Origin: Oceanimonas smirnovii ATCC BAA-899
GTDB lineage: Bacteria; Pseudomonadota; Gammaproteobacteria; Enterobacterales; Aeromonadaceae
NCBI RefSeq assembly: GCF_000381965.1
Contig: NZ_KB908454.1
Coordinates: 186,001-250,000 of the forward strand
Direction: 5' to 3'
DNA: 64,000 bases
In this document: positions 9,110 to 19,166 of the stretch, in pieces
Layout of the letters: each line of letters opens with the position of its first letter
Numbering within the stretch: the stretch's first letter is position 1
Notes under the pieces: generated by a model
The model's database searches: none
What the model was told of the DNA's origin: nothing
What the model saw: the letters and a program-made list of their open reading frames with translations, nothing else
Made by a program: the position numbers and the translations under genes

Positions 9110-11312
9110 GGAGAACCTTCAGTTCTGAAATGCAAGCTTTATGGATAGAATATTCAGCAGCAGTAGAAATAGCGTTTACTCTAAGAGTGTTATATTGTGA
9201 TGTTTCCACTATGTCAATAATGCTCTTCAATACACAGCTCTCGTTAAATGGATCAACAAGATAAGAATTAATTTTATCTATAACATATTCATAAACACCA
9301 CCGAACTTTGTAGACAGTAGTGTAGCACCGCACGCCATTGCCTCAAGTCCAGTACGACCAAATGCTTGATAATCTGAAATGTCGATAAAAAAATCAGATT
9401 TTTTCAACACCGCTGCTACATCTAATCGTGTTAGCTCACCGTTGTTATTGTATTTAAAGCCACGCTCTAATTGCTGAAATAACGGGTCATCTTCTGTACA
9501 ACCGAATAACTCAATATGTACCTTATCACCAAAGTGATCAGACACCCGCTTTAACACACGCATGGTCCGCTCAGCCCCCCGACGTGGTGTTTTAGGTCTA
9601 ATCATTGCCGAGATAACTATTTTATCTTCAAGACCTGCACGTTTCTTTGCCAGTGGATCAGGTTTATATACATCATGGTCAATACTCGGTGATACCTTGC
9701 GTACATGTACACCATGTTCTTCATACACCTTCTGGCAGATCCAGTCTGTTTTGGCAAACAGTATCGCATTTGGTACTAAGGTATAAGAGTCACGTGCCTC
9801 TTGCCACTCAGGAGTGCCAGGCTCAGAAAATAACGGTTCGTAATCCTGTACATAGTAAGCAGGTTGAATTTCTGGGTTGGCATCTACGACTTCTTTAACC
9901 AGTTTCATTGAGGTATAAATAGTGCCCACAATAACATCAAACTTTTTCGAAAGCTCACCCAGCTCATGAGGTTCAAATCCTACGAACAAGTCTTCTACAA
10001 CATCAATGTCTTCGTATCTCTTAATAAATTTAGGACGATGCTTTTTCGGTACTGCAATTTTAGCCAGTAAACCAATACGGCGCATGCCCATGGTTTCTTG
10101 GACGATGGAATGCACGCCACCACCACCGCCAGACACTGGTAACAAAAATAAAATTCTGTTTAGTAAAAGATCTTTAACTGGTTTGTTAAATGACTTTGTT
10201 AAAGTCTGTTGAACCTGCTCGCGTATGTCATTAAATATTGGCATGTCACGAATTTTGCCAGCCAGTTTATTTACTTTATCTTTGCCATGTTTTGTTTTCA
10301 GCGCATTCGAACCTATTTTTGATAGCTTTTTTCTTTTTTCATGACCGAAACTTTTGGACTTGGCATGAAAAACATAAGTGTCGTCACAGATTGCTAATTT
10401 GAAGCCTGCTTGCGCAACCCTTATGCAGTAGTCGTTTTCTTCACCATAACCCGTTGGAAAGGTCGCTTCATCTAATAGGCCAACTTTGTCAAATGCAGCT
10501 TTGGCAATCATAAAGCAAAAGCCATTTACAAAAGGTACTTGTGGGTAATAACGTTTGCTGGCATTACGTACCAGTAAGGCCATATCATCTGCACTCCAGC
10601 CTTGTGGTAATTCATTTACAGCAAACTGATTGTGTTCATCCAGCAATATCGGAACATTTTGCCAGCTGGCAGCATTTGATAACGGGCCGGCAACACCTAA
10701 GTCAGGATTAGCTTTGAAGCAGCGTACCAAGCCACTTAACCATCCTTTGGTGACAATAGTGTCGCTGTTTAACGTAACAATATAGTCACTTTTGCACTGG
10801 CGAAGCCCTACGTTTACTGTTGGCGTATAACCTTTGTTTTTCTCGTTTTCCGTTAAAACAAACATCGGCTTATTCTTACAAAACGCTCTTAGCCATTTAG
10901 TTGTAGGTGCTTCAGAGCCATCGTTAACAATATATACATTAACCTTAAAGCCATCAGTGTTGCGCTCTATTGCTTCTAAACAGCGCTGCACATCTTCATA
11001 GGCGTTATATACAGGCACAACAATGTCTACCGTACAGCTTTCGCTATTAATGCCATACAACTGTGCAGGTGATGAGCTAACACTTTTGGTCGATGGCTTT
11101 CCAAGTTTGGCAGGAGTAGTTTTACCAAGTTTTTGCTGCGCCAGCTGTATATTAAATTCAATTACCTTCGCCAATGCTGGTGACTGTTTTAATGCCTGTT
11201 CAAACAGCGCCAGTGCCTGGCTGTAATGGCCAGCTCGCATGGCCGAATTACCTTGTGCCAGATACGTTTGTGTTATGCTTCTGGTGGCCGGGGCTTGTGT
11301 ATTCACTGCCAT
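9102..11312 (-). CDS. Bifunctional glycosyltransferase (TPR-like segment, GT2, GT4)
   Basis: Three parts are visible. Residues about 15-60 look like a single TPR-type repeat (AMRAGHYSQALALFEQALKQSP). Residues about 95-330 are a GT2 domain (TVDIVVPVYNAYEDV, TLNSDT, FVNGFCFMI, PTGYGEENDYCIR). Residues about 385-735 are a GT4/GT1-like domain (ILFLLPVSGGGGGVHSIVQE, AYYVQDYEPLF, and the donor-binding FGRTGLEAMACGATLLSTK). The protein probably adds two sugars in sequence while the chain is built in the cytoplasm. Its GT2 part is paralogous to the truncated transferase at 1772-3340, and the intact second domain here shows what that gene may have lost. It ends with an 8-base overlap into the next gene. 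Confidence 0.88.
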   Translation of the reverse strand: MAVNTQAPATRSITQTYLAQGNSAMRAGHYSQALALFEQALKQSPALAKVIEFNIQLAQQKLGKTTPAKLGKPSTKSVSSSPAQLYGINSESCTVDIVVPVYNAYEDVQRCLEAIERNTDGFKVNVYIVNDGSEAPTTKWLRAFCKNKPMFVLTENEKNKGYTPTVNVGLRQCKSDYIVTLNSDTIVTKGWLSGLVRCFKANPDLGVAGPLSNAASWQNVPILLDEHNQFAVNELPQGWSADDMALLVRNASKRYYPQVPFVNGFCFMIAKAAFDKVGLLDEATFPTGYGEENDYCIRVAQAGFKLAICDDTYVFHAKSKSFGHEKRKKLSKIGSNALKTKHGKDKVNKLAGKIRDMPIFNDIREQVQQTLTKSFNKPVKDLLLNRILFLLPVSGGGGGVHSIVQETMGMRRIGLLAKIAVPKKHRPKFIKRYEDIDVVEDLFVGFEPHELGELSKKFDVIVGTIYTSMKLVKEVVDANPEIQPAYYVQDYEPLFSEPGTPEWQEARDSYTLVPNAILFAKTDWICQKVYEEHGVHVRKVSPSIDHDVYKPDPLAKKRAGLEDKIVISAMIRPKTPRRGAERTMRVLKRVSDHFGDKVHIELFGCTEDDPLFQQLERGFKYNNNGELTRLDVAAVLKKSDFFIDISDYQAFGRTGLEAMACGATLLSTKFGGVYEYVIDKINSYLVDPFNESCVLKSIIDIVETSQYNTLRVNAISTAAEYSIHKACISELKVLHE

Positions 11313-11344
11313 TTTTACTCTCTGAAATTTGCTGAAAATAATAA

Positions 11345-13141
11345 TTATGCGTTAAATTCTACGTCTAGAATACAAATAGGCTTTACGACGTTAGCATGGC
11401 CAATGTCGTGGTTGGGCTGGTCGTTATGTTGCAGCAACAGGCTTAATACTTGCTGTTGCTGCCAGCGAAGCCGGTCTATTACCGGTTCGGTCAGGCCTAA
11501 TGGCTCGGGGTGCAGTATTTTTTGATTTGCCGGATAATAAGTGTAATTTGGTGCCTTTAAACACAGCGCAGCCATGCAGTCGCCGGTTAAATCCCCACGG
11601 TAAATAACAAATACATTATCCTGCTTGTCTATTATAATATCCGGGCGTGAAATAGGTATACGTAAGGTACCACCACCACATAAATCAAAGCCTGATATAC
11701 GGTTTGAAATAGTCTGGTGTTGCCATTTACTACCGTCAAACCATAGATGTTGATATTGCACTATGTCGTTTTCATCGTTGGCGTAAAACACAATATGCGG
11801 CCGGTTACGGCTGTCTACTGCCATGCTGCACTGGTTAATCAGGTTGCTGGCCGGAGATATTGGCCAAACCACTTCGGCATTCACTTGAGTAATGGGTAAC
11901 TGAAAGGGCTTAAGATTTGATGAATGCCAGCTTTGGCCATTATCAAAAGATTGGGCGTAGCAGACATTTAGATTATTAATCTGCTGTTCTTCACCAATGC
12001 TATGTGTACGCCAGACAAAGCTTAAATGTAAGGTTCCATTATCATCCCGCACAGGATGGTTCCAGTAAGCATTACTGGTCCAGGGGCTATTGGTTGATCC
12101 TGATAAAATGGCTGTATCAGAGTCTTGCCAGCATTGCTCTGCTTCAGAGTATTGTTTGATAAAGGCTGAGCCTTTTTGATGATTTCCATCACGATACAGT
12201 AATTGTAGCGGCGCATTTTCGGACGGCATTAAAAAGGCCGGATAGGTGACCTTTGTTTCTCGCTGGCCGGTCATGGCCAGCTCATCACTCCAGTTTGCTA
12301 TGCACTCCGGTGCCAGGCTGCGACGATATTTTAACTGGGTGCCATGGTGATCGTAGCTGATATGGAGATAGCCGTCTCTGTCCATGCCCAGGCTGATGCT
12401 GTTGTGGGCGTCCTTAATGTTGTAATCGCCCTTTATATCACTCTGCAGCATTTCGCCGTTGTTCAGGTTTCGCTGTACTACGCGCAGGGTATGCTGGTCT
12501 ACATAAAAGGTGGTATATTGCCAGCCGTTACGAGTAAAAATGCCATGGTGGCGAAAGATTACCGTGTTCACGGTGTTACCGGCCCAAGCATCACCCAGTG
12601 CTATTTTATTAATGGTTTTTACACTGAATGTGGTTTCTTCAGTGCTTATGCCAAGCTGAGAAAGTTGTTGAATCCAACGGGCCTGGGTTAGTATCTGGTT
12701 TTGAGTAAATGAAGCAGTTATTGCTGCCTGCTCAAAGTGTTTTTTAGCGTTCTGCATATGATCCAAGGTCACTCTTGATCTTGCAAGACTGTTAAAAACA
12801 CCGGATATTAGAATGCATATGGCATTTTTATTTTTATGAGGCAAGGTTTTTAATAACTTGCTTGCCTCATTCATATTTCCTAACTGACAATTGGCAACAA
12901 CCTTAATGCTTGTTAACTCAATAAATTGAGGGTGTTTTTTAAGATTTACTATATTCAGCTCTGCCAGTGCCTGCCACTCACCGGCATGCCATAGCATCAT
13001 TGCTTCAAGATAAACCTGCTGCTCACTATTTGGCTGGAGACGTTCTGCACGGTTATCACACAGGCTATGAGGCGTTTGGTTTTCATCTGAACTGCGTATG
13101 GTTTTTTTGTTTTGTTTGACGTTTTTTTTAACTTCAGTCAT
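11345..13141 (-). CDS. TPR-like plus BNR-4-type beta-propeller protein
   Basis: Residues about 40-170 form a helical, TPR-like region (AMMLWHAGEWQALAELN; KKHFEQAAITASF). From about residue 185 the protein resembles the BNR-4 family (GDAWAGNTVNTVIFRHHG; DAHNSISLGMDRDGYLHISY with HH after it; NSPWTSNAYWNHP; RPDIIIDKQDNVFVIYRG). Proteins with this fold include ulvan and other polysaccharide lyases. There is no signal peptide, so it would be cytoplasmic, which is odd for a lyase. It may instead be a chain-modifying or chain-binding protein acting during assembly. It sits between rmlB and the GT2-GT4 fusion, inside the biosynthetic operon. Enzyme activity cannot be decided from the sequence. Confidence 0.7.
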   Translation of the reverse strand: MTEVKKNVKQNKKTIRSSDENQTPHSLCDNRAERLQPNSEQQVYLEAMMLWHAGEWQALAELNIVNLKKHPQFIELTSIKVVANCQLGNMNEASKLLKTLPHKNKNAICILISGVFNSLARSRVTLDHMQNAKKHFEQAAITASFTQNQILTQARWIQQLSQLGISTEETTFSVKTINKIALGDAWAGNTVNTVIFRHHGIFTRNGWQYTTFYVDQHTLRVVQRNLNNGEMLQSDIKGDYNIKDAHNSISLGMDRDGYLHISYDHHGTQLKYRRSLAPECIANWSDELAMTGQRETKVTYPAFLMPSENAPLQLLYRDGNHQKGSAFIKQYSEAEQCWQDSDTAILSGSTNSPWTSNAYWNHPVRDDNGTLHLSFVWRTHSIGEEQQINNLNVCYAQSFDNGQSWHSSNLKPFQLPITQVNAEVVWPISPASNLINQCSMAVDSRNRPHIVFYANDENDIVQYQHLWFDGSKWQHQTISNRISGFDLCGGGTLRIPISRPDIIIDKQDNVFVIYRGDLTGDCMAALCLKAPNYTYYPANQKILHPEPLGLTEPVIDRLRWQQQQVLSLLLQHNDQPNHDIGHANVVKPICILDVEFNA

Positions 13142-13241
13142 TCACAACTCCAGCCATTAATAAGGCAAGATGCCACTTCAGATTGAGAATATTATTGCTC
13201 TAGCTGTGTATAAGAAATGGCATCAATATATGAATGAAAAC

Positions 13242-14309
13242 TTACGCGCCCGCTCCCAAGCGTCCACCCTGATAACTGCCATTTTGCACTCGTTGCCACC
13301 AGTCTTTGTTATTAAGATACCATTCCATGGTTTTACGCAATCCGGTTTCAAATGTTTCAACTGGTTTCCAGCCGAGCTCACGTTCTATTTTTGAGGCATC
13401 AATGGCATAGCGCACATCGTGGCCCGGGCGATCTTTTACATAAGTTATCAACTCACGGTAACTGCGTTCTTGCGGTACCAGCTCCTGCAGAATGTCACAA
13501 AGGGTGTGCACCACCTCTATGTTCTGCTTTTCGTTATGGCCGCCAATGTTGTAGGTGTCACCAATGACACCTTGCTGGGCCACCAGGATCAGGGCGCGGG
13601 CATGGTCTTCCACAAACAGCCAGTCGCGAATTTGTTTGCCGTCGCCATACACCGGCAGGGGTTTACCGGCCAGGGCGTTAAGTATCATCAGCGGGATCAG
13701 CTTTTCCGGGAAGTGGTAAGGGCCGTAGTTGTTGGAGCAGTTGGTTACCAGAGTAGGCAGGCTAAAGGTGCGCTGCCAGGCCCGCACCATGTGATCGGAG
13801 CTGGCCTTGCTGGCGGAGTAGGGCGAGCTGGGCGCGTAAGAGGTGGTTTCGGTAAACAGATCATCAGTGCCGTGCAGGTCACCGTATACTTCGTCGGTAG
13901 AGATATGATGAAAACGGAATCCGGCGGCTTTTTCCGGCGCGGAAGTTTTAAGCGCGCTCCAGTAACTGCGAGCAGCTTCCAGCAGGGTGTAGGTGCCTAC
14001 AATGTTGGTTTGAATAAACTCGGCGGGGCCGTCTATAGAGCGGTCTACGTGGCTTTCTGCAGCCAGGTGCATCACTATGTCGGGCTGGTGCTGTGAAAAC
14101 ACTGTCTGCATGGCGGCTGCATCGCAAATATCCGCCTGAACAAAGGTATAGCGCGGGTTGTTTTCTACACTGGCCAGCGACTCCAGGTTGCCGGCGTAGG
14201 TAAGTTTGTCCAGATTTACTACTTTATGTTTGGTGTTGTTGATTAGCTCACGTACCACGGCCGAGCCGATAAAGCCGGCGCCGCCAGTGATCAAAAAAGT
14301 TTTAGTCAT
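13242..14309 (-). CDS. rmlB: dTDP-glucose 4,6-dehydratase
   Basis: RmlB converts dTDP-glucose to dTDP-4-keto-6-deoxyglucose, the second step of dTDP-rhamnose synthesis. It is an extended SDR enzyme with the NAD-binding start [15 protein letters not shown], the catalytic region [13 protein letters not shown] and the YSASK motif ([14 protein letters not shown]). Length (355 aa) is normal. The gene is separated from rmlD by the coiled-coil repeat gene, an unusual order compared with the common rmlBDAC run. Its product can also feed the DegT aminotransferase nearby. Confidence 0.97.
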   Translation of the reverse strand: MTKTFLITGGAGFIGSAVVRELINNTKHKVVNLDKLTYAGNLESLASVENNPRYTFVQADICDAAAMQTVFSQHQPDIVMHLAAESHVDRSIDGPAEFIQTNIVGTYTLLEAARSYWSALKTSAPEKAAGFRFHHISTDEVYGDLHGTDDLFTETTSYAPSSPYSASKASSDHMVRAWQRTFSLPTLVTNCSNNYGPYHFPEKLIPLMILNALAGKPLPVYGDGKQIRDWLFVEDHARALILVAQQGVIGDTYNIGGHNEKQNIEVVHTLCDILQELVPQERSYRELITYVKDRPGHDVRYAIDASKIERELGWKPVETFETGLRKTMEWYLNNKDWWQRVQNGSYQGGRLGAGA

Positions 14310-14319
14310 GTTTTTTCCG

Positions 14320-15399
14320 TTAAATAGTGTTGCCGCTGAACATAAGTTCTTTAATTAGTTCTATTTGTGACTCTGCTTTAAGTAGCTCATTTTCCAGTAA
14401 TTTTTGGCGAGATTGCACTCTCTGATGATCACTTTGTAGTTTCTGGTGCTTTTCACACAGAGCAATATGTTTTTTCTGTAGGTCTGAAAGTGTTGTTTCT
14501 TTGTTCTTCAGCTGCTTGTTTTGTTGCTGCTGCTCGGTGAGTTGAGCGTTGCTTTGCTCTAGTTTGGTGGCTAGCTGCTTGGTGTGTTGCTGCTGCTCGG
14601 TGAGTTGAGCGTTGCTTTGCTCGAGCTTAGTTTGCAGCTGTTTGGTGTGTTGCTGCTGCTCGGTGAGTTGAGCGTTGCTTTGCTCTAGCTTGGTTTGCAG
14701 TTGCTTGTTTTGTTGCTGCTGTTCGGCAAGCTGGGTGTTGCTTTGCTCGAGTTTGGTTTGCAGCTGCGTTAACTCTTGCTGAAGTAAGTTGCTGGTTATT
14801 TTATGCTGGTTTTTCTGCCAGTGCTGAACAGTCACTTCAGGATCATTTTGAGTGCTTTTTACCAGATCATACTCTTGCTCAAGCAGTGTGCTGAGTTCAG
14901 CTGCTGTTATTTCTTGATGATAAAGCTCGCTGGCAAGGTTTATTTCCAGCTCGGCAAACAGTGTTAGCTGGCCTTGTGCCGCCAGAGCATGGGCTATGGC
15001 GGCTGTTTCTCCGTTGGCGTGAATAATCAGCTTGTTATGTTCTTGTGCCACCAGTTGCAGCTTGTCTAACAGCGCAGCAGGAGTGAGTGTGGTTACGGTG
15101 TGCTGCTGCATAACCTTAATGCCCGGATAAAGCTCACTCAGGTTATTGTCTGCTTGCAGGCCGCTATAATCAGCAAGGTTATATTCGGTAAATGGTGCTG
15201 GCTGGTTGTTGCCATGGCAGCTTATGGCCAACTCCCATACTTCAGTGTTTGGCTCAGTCTTGGTAGCGGTGCGTAGTGCTTCTGCGGCAGAGGGCAGTGG
15301 CTCTATTAATATTTGTTTTTGCCAGGCGGTGTTTTCTGTATTGTCGCTGCCGTTACCTGCGCCAATATGCACTAACGTATGGGGTTGCATTTGCGTCAT
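14320..15399 (-). CDS. FkbM-methyltransferase-like N-terminus with a tandem-repeat coiled coil
   Basis: The first 200 residues resemble the FkbM methyltransferase fold: [10 protein letters not shown] like a SAM-binding motif [15 protein letters not shown] like the second motif, then [10 protein letters not shown] and YSGLQADNN. From residue 213 comes a glutamine-rich coiled coil of four near-identical 21-residue repeats (consensus [21 protein letters not shown] is split here as [10 protein letters not shown] and [11 protein letters not shown]), followed by more coiled coil to the end. The protein lies between rmlB and rmlD, in the same direction with 10-base and shorter gaps. A scaffolding or chain-length-measuring role is possible by analogy with coiled-coil regulators of polysaccharide length, but this is speculation. 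The repeats are probably prone to copy-number change. Confidence 0.65.
   Translation of the reverse strand: MTQMQPHTLVHIGAGNGSDNTENTAWQKQILIEPLPSAAEALRTATKTEPNTEVWELAISCHGNNQPAPFTEYNLADYSGLQADNNLSELYPGIKVMQQHTVTTLTPAALLDKLQLVAQEHNKLIIHANGETAAIAHALAAQGQLTLFAELEINLASELYHQEITAAELSTLLEQEYDLVKSTQNDPEVTVQHWQKNQHKITSNLLQQELTQLQTKLEQSNTQLAEQQQQNKQLQTKLEQSNAQLTEQQQHTKQLQTKLEQSNAQLTEQQQHTKQLATKLEQSNAQLTEQQQQNKQLKNKETTLSDLQKKHIALCEKHQKLQSDHQRVQSRQKLLENELLKAESQIELIKELMFSGNTI
14512..14763 (-). repeat. Four tandem 63-bp in-frame repeats
   Basis: Four consecutive copies of a 63-base unit encode the 21-residue coiled-coil repeats of the gene at 14320-15399. The middle two copies encode identical residues; the outer two differ at a few positions. 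Because the unit is a multiple of three, gain or loss of a copy would keep the reading frame. Confidence 0.9.
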
Positions 15400-15408
15400 A
15401 TCGTTCTC

Positions 15409-16266
15409 TTAAAGCTCGTTTAACATGGCGTTAAGTTGCTCCCGCCAGTGTATTTGGCCTATGCCCAGTGCCTGGCACAGCTGTTTGCTGCTTAACACGC
15501 TGTAACTGGGGCGTTTAGCCGGAGTGGGGTAGTCTGCGGTGGCTATGGCATTAACCGGAATCTGCTTGTTAAGCAGCCCCTTGCATCGTGCCAAAGACTG
15601 AATAGCCACCGCAAAGTCATACCAGCTGGCTACACCGGCATCGCTCCAGTGAAAAATGCCTGCCGGTTTTTGCTGTGCGGCCTGCCAGCAAACTCGTGCC
15701 AGGCCGGCAGCCCAGGTGGGGGCACCAATTTGATCGGCCACTACGCCCAGCTGTTCTTTTTCTTTCATTAACCGCAGCATGGTTTTTACAAAGTTATTGC
15801 CGTGGCTGCTATATACCCAGCTGGTGCGAATAATGGTGGCAGAGGGCAGAGCTTGTTGCACGCCTCGTTCACCGGCCAGCTTGCTGCTGCCATATACGCT
15901 TACCGGGTTGGTGGTGCTGTTCGGCAAATAAGGGGTGTTGGCGGTGCCGTCAAATACAAAGTCGGTAGACACCTGCACCAGGTGAGCGCCCACTGCCCGG
16001 CAGGCTTCAGCCAGATATTGCGGCCCTTTGGCGTTTACCGCAAAAGCCTGCTCTTGTTCGGTTTCGGCTTTGTCTACGGCAGTGTAGGCGGCGGCGTTGA
16101 TTACAGCGTCTGGCTGCTCGGTAGCAATAAGGGTATGCACTGCAGCCTGGTTGCTTATGTCCAGATCGTGGCTGGATAAAAACTTTGCGGTTATGCCGGC
16201 AGGAATGCTGTTGGCCAGTTCATGGGCAAGCTGGCCGTTTTTGCCGATGATTAGAATGTACATCAA
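15409..16266 (-). CDS. rmlD: dTDP-4-dehydrorhamnose reductase
   Basis: RmlD reduces dTDP-4-keto-rhamnose to dTDP-L-rhamnose, the last step of the pathway. It has the SDR start ILIIGKNGQLAHEL, the AYTAVDKAE segment, VSTDFVFDG, and the YGSSKLAGE catalytic motif (Tyr and Lys). Length (285 aa) is normal. Two methionines stand at the start; the second (MYILIIG, 16263) matches relatives best. A 63-base gap holding a family-B repeat separates it from rmlC. Confidence 0.96.
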   Translation of the reverse strand: MMYILIIGKNGQLAHELANSIPAGITAKFLSSHDLDISNQAAVHTLIATEQPDAVINAAAYTAVDKAETEQEQAFAVNAKGPQYLAEACRAVGAHLVQVSTDFVFDGTANTPYLPNSTTNPVSVYGSSKLAGERGVQQALPSATIIRTSWVYSSHGNNFVKTMLRLMKEKEQLGVVADQIGAPTWAAGLARVCWQAAQQKPAGIFHWSDAGVASWYDFAVAIQSLARCKGLLNKQIPVNAIATADYPTPAKRPSYSVLSSKQLCQALGIGQIHWREQLNAMLNEL

Positions 16267-16285
16267 AATGCCCCTTCGGGGGTGT

Positions 16286-16317
16286 TAGCTGTCAGCCTTA
16301 AGCTATCAGCTGTAAGT
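16286..16317. repeat. Family B repeat (AGCTGTAAGCTT-like)
   Basis: The rmlC-rmlD gap holds a short run of the repeat built on AGCTGT-CAGC and TAAGCTATCAGCTGTAAG. The same motif recurs near 18961, 22440, 22637 and 24580. A small CCCCTTCGGGGG hairpin lies just before it at about 16271-16282. Confidence 0.65.
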
Positions 16318-16329
16318 AAAAAATAAGCT

Positions 16330-16875
16330 TTAAAATGTATCAGCTTCGGCCAGCAGGGGGGCCTTGGTGTCTTTTTCGGAGAGGGTGGGTTGTTCTCCGT
16401 TTACCAGGGGCCAGTTTATGTTCAGCTCCGGGTCGTTCCAGCGCAGGCTGCGGTCGTGCTCGGGAGCGTAGTAGTTGGTGCACTTGTAAACAAAGTCTGC
16501 ACTGTCGCTCATTACATAAAAGCCATGAGCAAAGCCTTCGGGCACCCAGAACTGGCGTTTATTCTCTGCAGAAAGCACCACACCCACATGCTGGCCAAAG
16601 GTGGGGGAGTTTTTGCGCATGTCTACGGCCACGTCATAGACTTCGCCGCTTACCACCCGCACCAGTTTGCCCTGAGGCTGCTGAATTTGATAATGCAAAC
16701 CACGTAAAATGCCCTGCACTGAGCGCGAGTGGTTGTCTTGCACAAAGGGTTTGCCACCGGTCAGCTCATCAAAAAAGTTCTGGCGAAAGGTTTCCATAAA
16801 AAAGCCACGCTCATCACCAAATACGGTGGCTTCAATGATTTTTACCTCAGGAATGGCGGTGTCGATCATCTTCAT
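16330..16875 (-). CDS. rmlC: dTDP-4-dehydrorhamnose 3,5-epimerase
   Basis: RmlC epimerises dTDP-4-keto-6-deoxyglucose at C3 and C5. The cupin-fold protein shows the family blocks FGDERGFFMETFRQ, FVQDNHSRSVQGILRGLHYQ (with the catalytic His), and WVPEGFAHGFYVMSD. Length (181 aa) is normal. It starts 2 bases after rmlA ends, so the two genes are translated from one message. Confidence 0.97.
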   Translation of the reverse strand: MKMIDTAIPEVKIIEATVFGDERGFFMETFRQNFFDELTGGKPFVQDNHSRSVQGILRGLHYQIQQPQGKLVRVVSGEVYDVAVDMRKNSPTFGQHVGVVLSAENKRQFWVPEGFAHGFYVMSDSADFVYKCTNYYAPEHDRSLRWNDPELNINWPLVNGEQPTLSEKDTKAPLLAEADTF

Positions 16876-16877
16876 GA

Positions 16878-17807
16878 TTAAGCCTTATAACTTCTTTTAA
16901 AACCGGTTTCTTTAAGCAGGTTAAGCAAGTACTGGCCATAACCGTTTTTCTTCATGGGGTCGGCCAGGGCTTTTAGCTGAGCATCGTCGATATAACCAAA
17001 ACGCCAGGCAATTTCTTCCGGGCAGCACACTTTAAGACCCTGGCGTTTTTCTATGGTGGAAATAAAGTGGCCGGCTTCCAGCAGATCGTCGTGGGTGCCG
17101 GTGTCCAGCCAGGCGCTGCCGCGGCCCAGCGGCTCTACGTTCAGCAGTCCGTCTTGTAAATAGGCTTTGTTTACGTCGGTAATTTCCAGCTCGCCCCGGG
17201 CAGAGGGTTTAATAGATTTGGCAATGTTCACTACGTTGTTGTCGTAGAAATAAAGGCCGGGCACCGCAAAGTTGGACTTGGGCTGAGCAGGTTTTTCTTC
17301 CAGAGACAGTACTTTGCCGTTTTCGTCGAATTCGGCCACACCGTAAGCGGTGGGGTTTTGCACATGGTAGCCAAAAATGGTAGCACCTTGCTGTTGCTGG
17401 TTAGCTCTGTTCAGCGAGTCGGTGAGGTTATGGCCAAAGAAGAGGTTGTCTCCCAGGATCAAACACACAGGCGAGTCGCCAATAAACTCTTCGCCCAGAA
17501 TAAAGGCCTGAGCCAGGCCATCTGGCGTGGGTTGCACTTTATAGCTGAGGTTAATACCCCATTCGCTGCCGTCTCCTAACAGATCCTGAAAGCGGGGCAA
17601 GTCGGTAGGCGTGGAGATAATTAAAATATCTTTAATGCCGGCCAGCATCAGGGTGCTGAGCGGGTAGTAGATCATGGGTTTGTCATATACCGGCATCAGC
17701 TGTTTGCTGACCGCTTTAGTCAGCGGGTAGAGCCGGGTGCCCGAGCCACCGGCCAGAATAATGCCTTTGCGCTGAACGGAAGATGAAGTCTTTTTAATGT
17801 TTAGCAT
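16878..17807 (-). CDS. rmlA: Glucose-1-phosphate thymidylyltransferase
   Basis: RmlA couples dTTP and glucose-1-phosphate to give dTDP-glucose, starting the dTDP-rhamnose route. It carries the nucleotidyltransferase signature [19 protein letters not shown], then [20 protein letters not shown] and [10 protein letters not shown]. Length is 309 aa, with about 15 extra residues before the usual start. It begins 17 bases after kpsE, which ties rhamnose synthesis to the capsule export operon. Confidence 0.97.
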   Translation of the reverse strand: MLNIKKTSSSVQRKGIILAGGSGTRLYPLTKAVSKQLMPVYDKPMIYYPLSTLMLAGIKDILIISTPTDLPRFQDLLGDGSEWGINLSYKVQPTPDGLAQAFILGEEFIGDSPVCLILGDNLFFGHNLTDSLNRANQQQQGATIFGYHVQNPTAYGVAEFDENGKVLSLEEKPAQPKSNFAVPGLYFYDNNVVNIAKSIKPSARGELEITDVNKAYLQDGLLNVEPLGRGSAWLDTGTHDDLLEAGHFISTIEKRQGLKVCCPEEIAWRFGYIDDAQLKALADPMKKNGYGQYLLNLLKETGFKRSYKA

Positions 17808-17824
17808 TTGGGGTACCTGTGTAC

Positions 17825-18907
17825 TTAGTCGCGGTGGTCACGAATGATCAGCATCATCATGTTGGCAATAAAGGCCAGAAACAGGGTGATGAGTGCAAAA
17901 ATGGTGGTGTTGTAAAGCCGCTCGGGCTGAGTGGCATACTCCGGCTGCAGCGGGCTTTGCAGCACGCTCACCTGCTTGAGCTTGCGGGCGGCTTCTATGC
18001 GGGTGCTTTCCAGTGCGGCCAGGGCGCTGGAGTAGGTTTGCTGAGCAAACTGGGCTTTCAGCTCCAAGGCCTGATAGCCGGCAGAAATCTGGTTAAGGGC
18101 ACTGCCGGTTTCTTTGGCCAGGCGGTTTTGCTCTTTGCCAATTTGCTGTTGCAGGGCGTTTATTTCGGCTTTTATTTGCACCAGCTCGGCAGAGCGCACG
18201 CTCTGGTAGCTTTGTGCAGCTGTGTAGCGGGCCTGCAGGCGGGCCAGTTCGCCTTCCAGCGTGCCCACTACCTGGTTAAGGCTTTCTACGGTATGAATGG
18301 GTGAGATAAGACCATGTTCGTTCTGGAAGGCCAGCAGGTTGGCACGGGCTTCATCCAGCCGGTCACCCAGGCGGTCGGTTTGTTTTTCCAGGAATTTAAC
18401 CTGCTCTTCTGCCAGGCGCTGGCCCATGTCGTTCATGTGGTTTTCGCCGGCGCTGAGCAGCAATTGAGCCAGATCGTGAGCAAACTGAGGGGTAAAGGCC
18501 TGTACTTCTATGTTCAGCACGCCGGCGTATTCGTCCAGCTCTACGCTTACGCGCTTTTTATAGTATTTGTGCAGCTCTTCTATGGGGGCGTCTTTGTTCC
18601 ACAGGCTGGCAAACAGGTCGCCATTTTCGCTGTAGTGCTCGCGAAAGGGCAGTTGCTTGAGCACTGTGTTAAGCATGTCGGTAGAGAGCAGGTGTTCGCG
18701 CAGCAGTAACAAATCGCCGTGGCCGCCATTGCCAGTTATTAAGCTGTCAAAACTGAACTCGGGAGCGGCTATTTGCGGGCTTTCCAGCACTACGGTGGCG
18801 CGGGATACATATCTGTCTGATGCCCAGGCAAACCAGTAGAAGGCAACGGCGATGATGGCCGCAAGGGCGAGTGCCCAGTGGGGATTTCGTTTAACAAAGT
18901 GCTTCAT
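17825..18907 (-). CDS. kpsE: Capsule export inner-membrane protein, KpsE/CtrB/BexC type
   Basis: This polysaccharide co-polymerase-type protein has one transmembrane segment near each end ([19 protein letters not shown] at about residues 11-29; [19 protein letters not shown] near the C-terminus) and a long periplasmic coiled coil between them. That layout is typical of the KpsE/CtrB/BexC family, which links the ABC transporter to the outer-membrane channel. Length (360 aa) is normal. It follows kpsT in the same direction but is separated by 259 bases containing repeat elements, an unusual interruption in an export operon. Confidence 0.92.
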   Translation of the reverse strand: MKHFVKRNPHWALALAAIIAVAFYWFAWASDRYVSRATVVLESPQIAAPEFSFDSLITGNGGHGDLLLLREHLLSTDMLNTVLKQLPFREHYSENGDLFASLWNKDAPIEELHKYYKKRVSVELDEYAGVLNIEVQAFTPQFAHDLAQLLLSAGENHMNDMGQRLAEEQVKFLEKQTDRLGDRLDEARANLLAFQNEHGLISPIHTVESLNQVVGTLEGELARLQARYTAAQSYQSVRSAELVQIKAEINALQQQIGKEQNRLAKETGSALNQISAGYQALELKAQFAQQTYSSALAALESTRIEAARKLKQVSVLQSPLQPEYATQPERLYNTTIFALITLFLAFIANMMMLIIRDHRD

Positions 18908-18960
18908 GGGATCTCAGTTCTAAATTTGAGTAAGAAGATGTTCTATAGCCGCGGTGACAT

Positions 18961-18990
18961 AGCTGTAAGCTTTAAGCTGTCAGCTTTAAG
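18961..18990. repeat. Family B repeat
   Basis: A run of AGCTGTAAGCTTTAAGCTGT-type motifs lies upstream of kpsE, next to the family-A array that follows. The core is partly self-complementary. Confidence 0.6.
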
Positions 18991-19050
18991 TTGCGCGGCG
19001 TTGTTTGTGGCTTCTGCGTTGTGCTTGTTTGTTCTGTGTTGTTTGTTTTA

Positions 19051-19166
19051 ACCCCACCCCAACCCTCCCCTTAAAAAGGGGAGGGAGCAAAGCGTTTGGC
19101 CCCCCTTAAAAAGGGGAGGGAGTTTTTGCTCCTCCCCCTTATCAAGGGGGAGGGTGGGAGGGGGTT
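19051..19166. repeat. Family A G/C-rich palindromic array between kpsT and kpsE
   Basis: Alternating C-rich and G-rich blocks such as CTCCCCTTAAAAAGGGGAG form hairpins, preceded by CCCCACCCCAACCCTCCCC, whose complement contains four G-runs separated by short loops. The array runs up to the kpsT stop codon. It could attenuate transcription inside the capsule operon. Confidence 0.8.
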
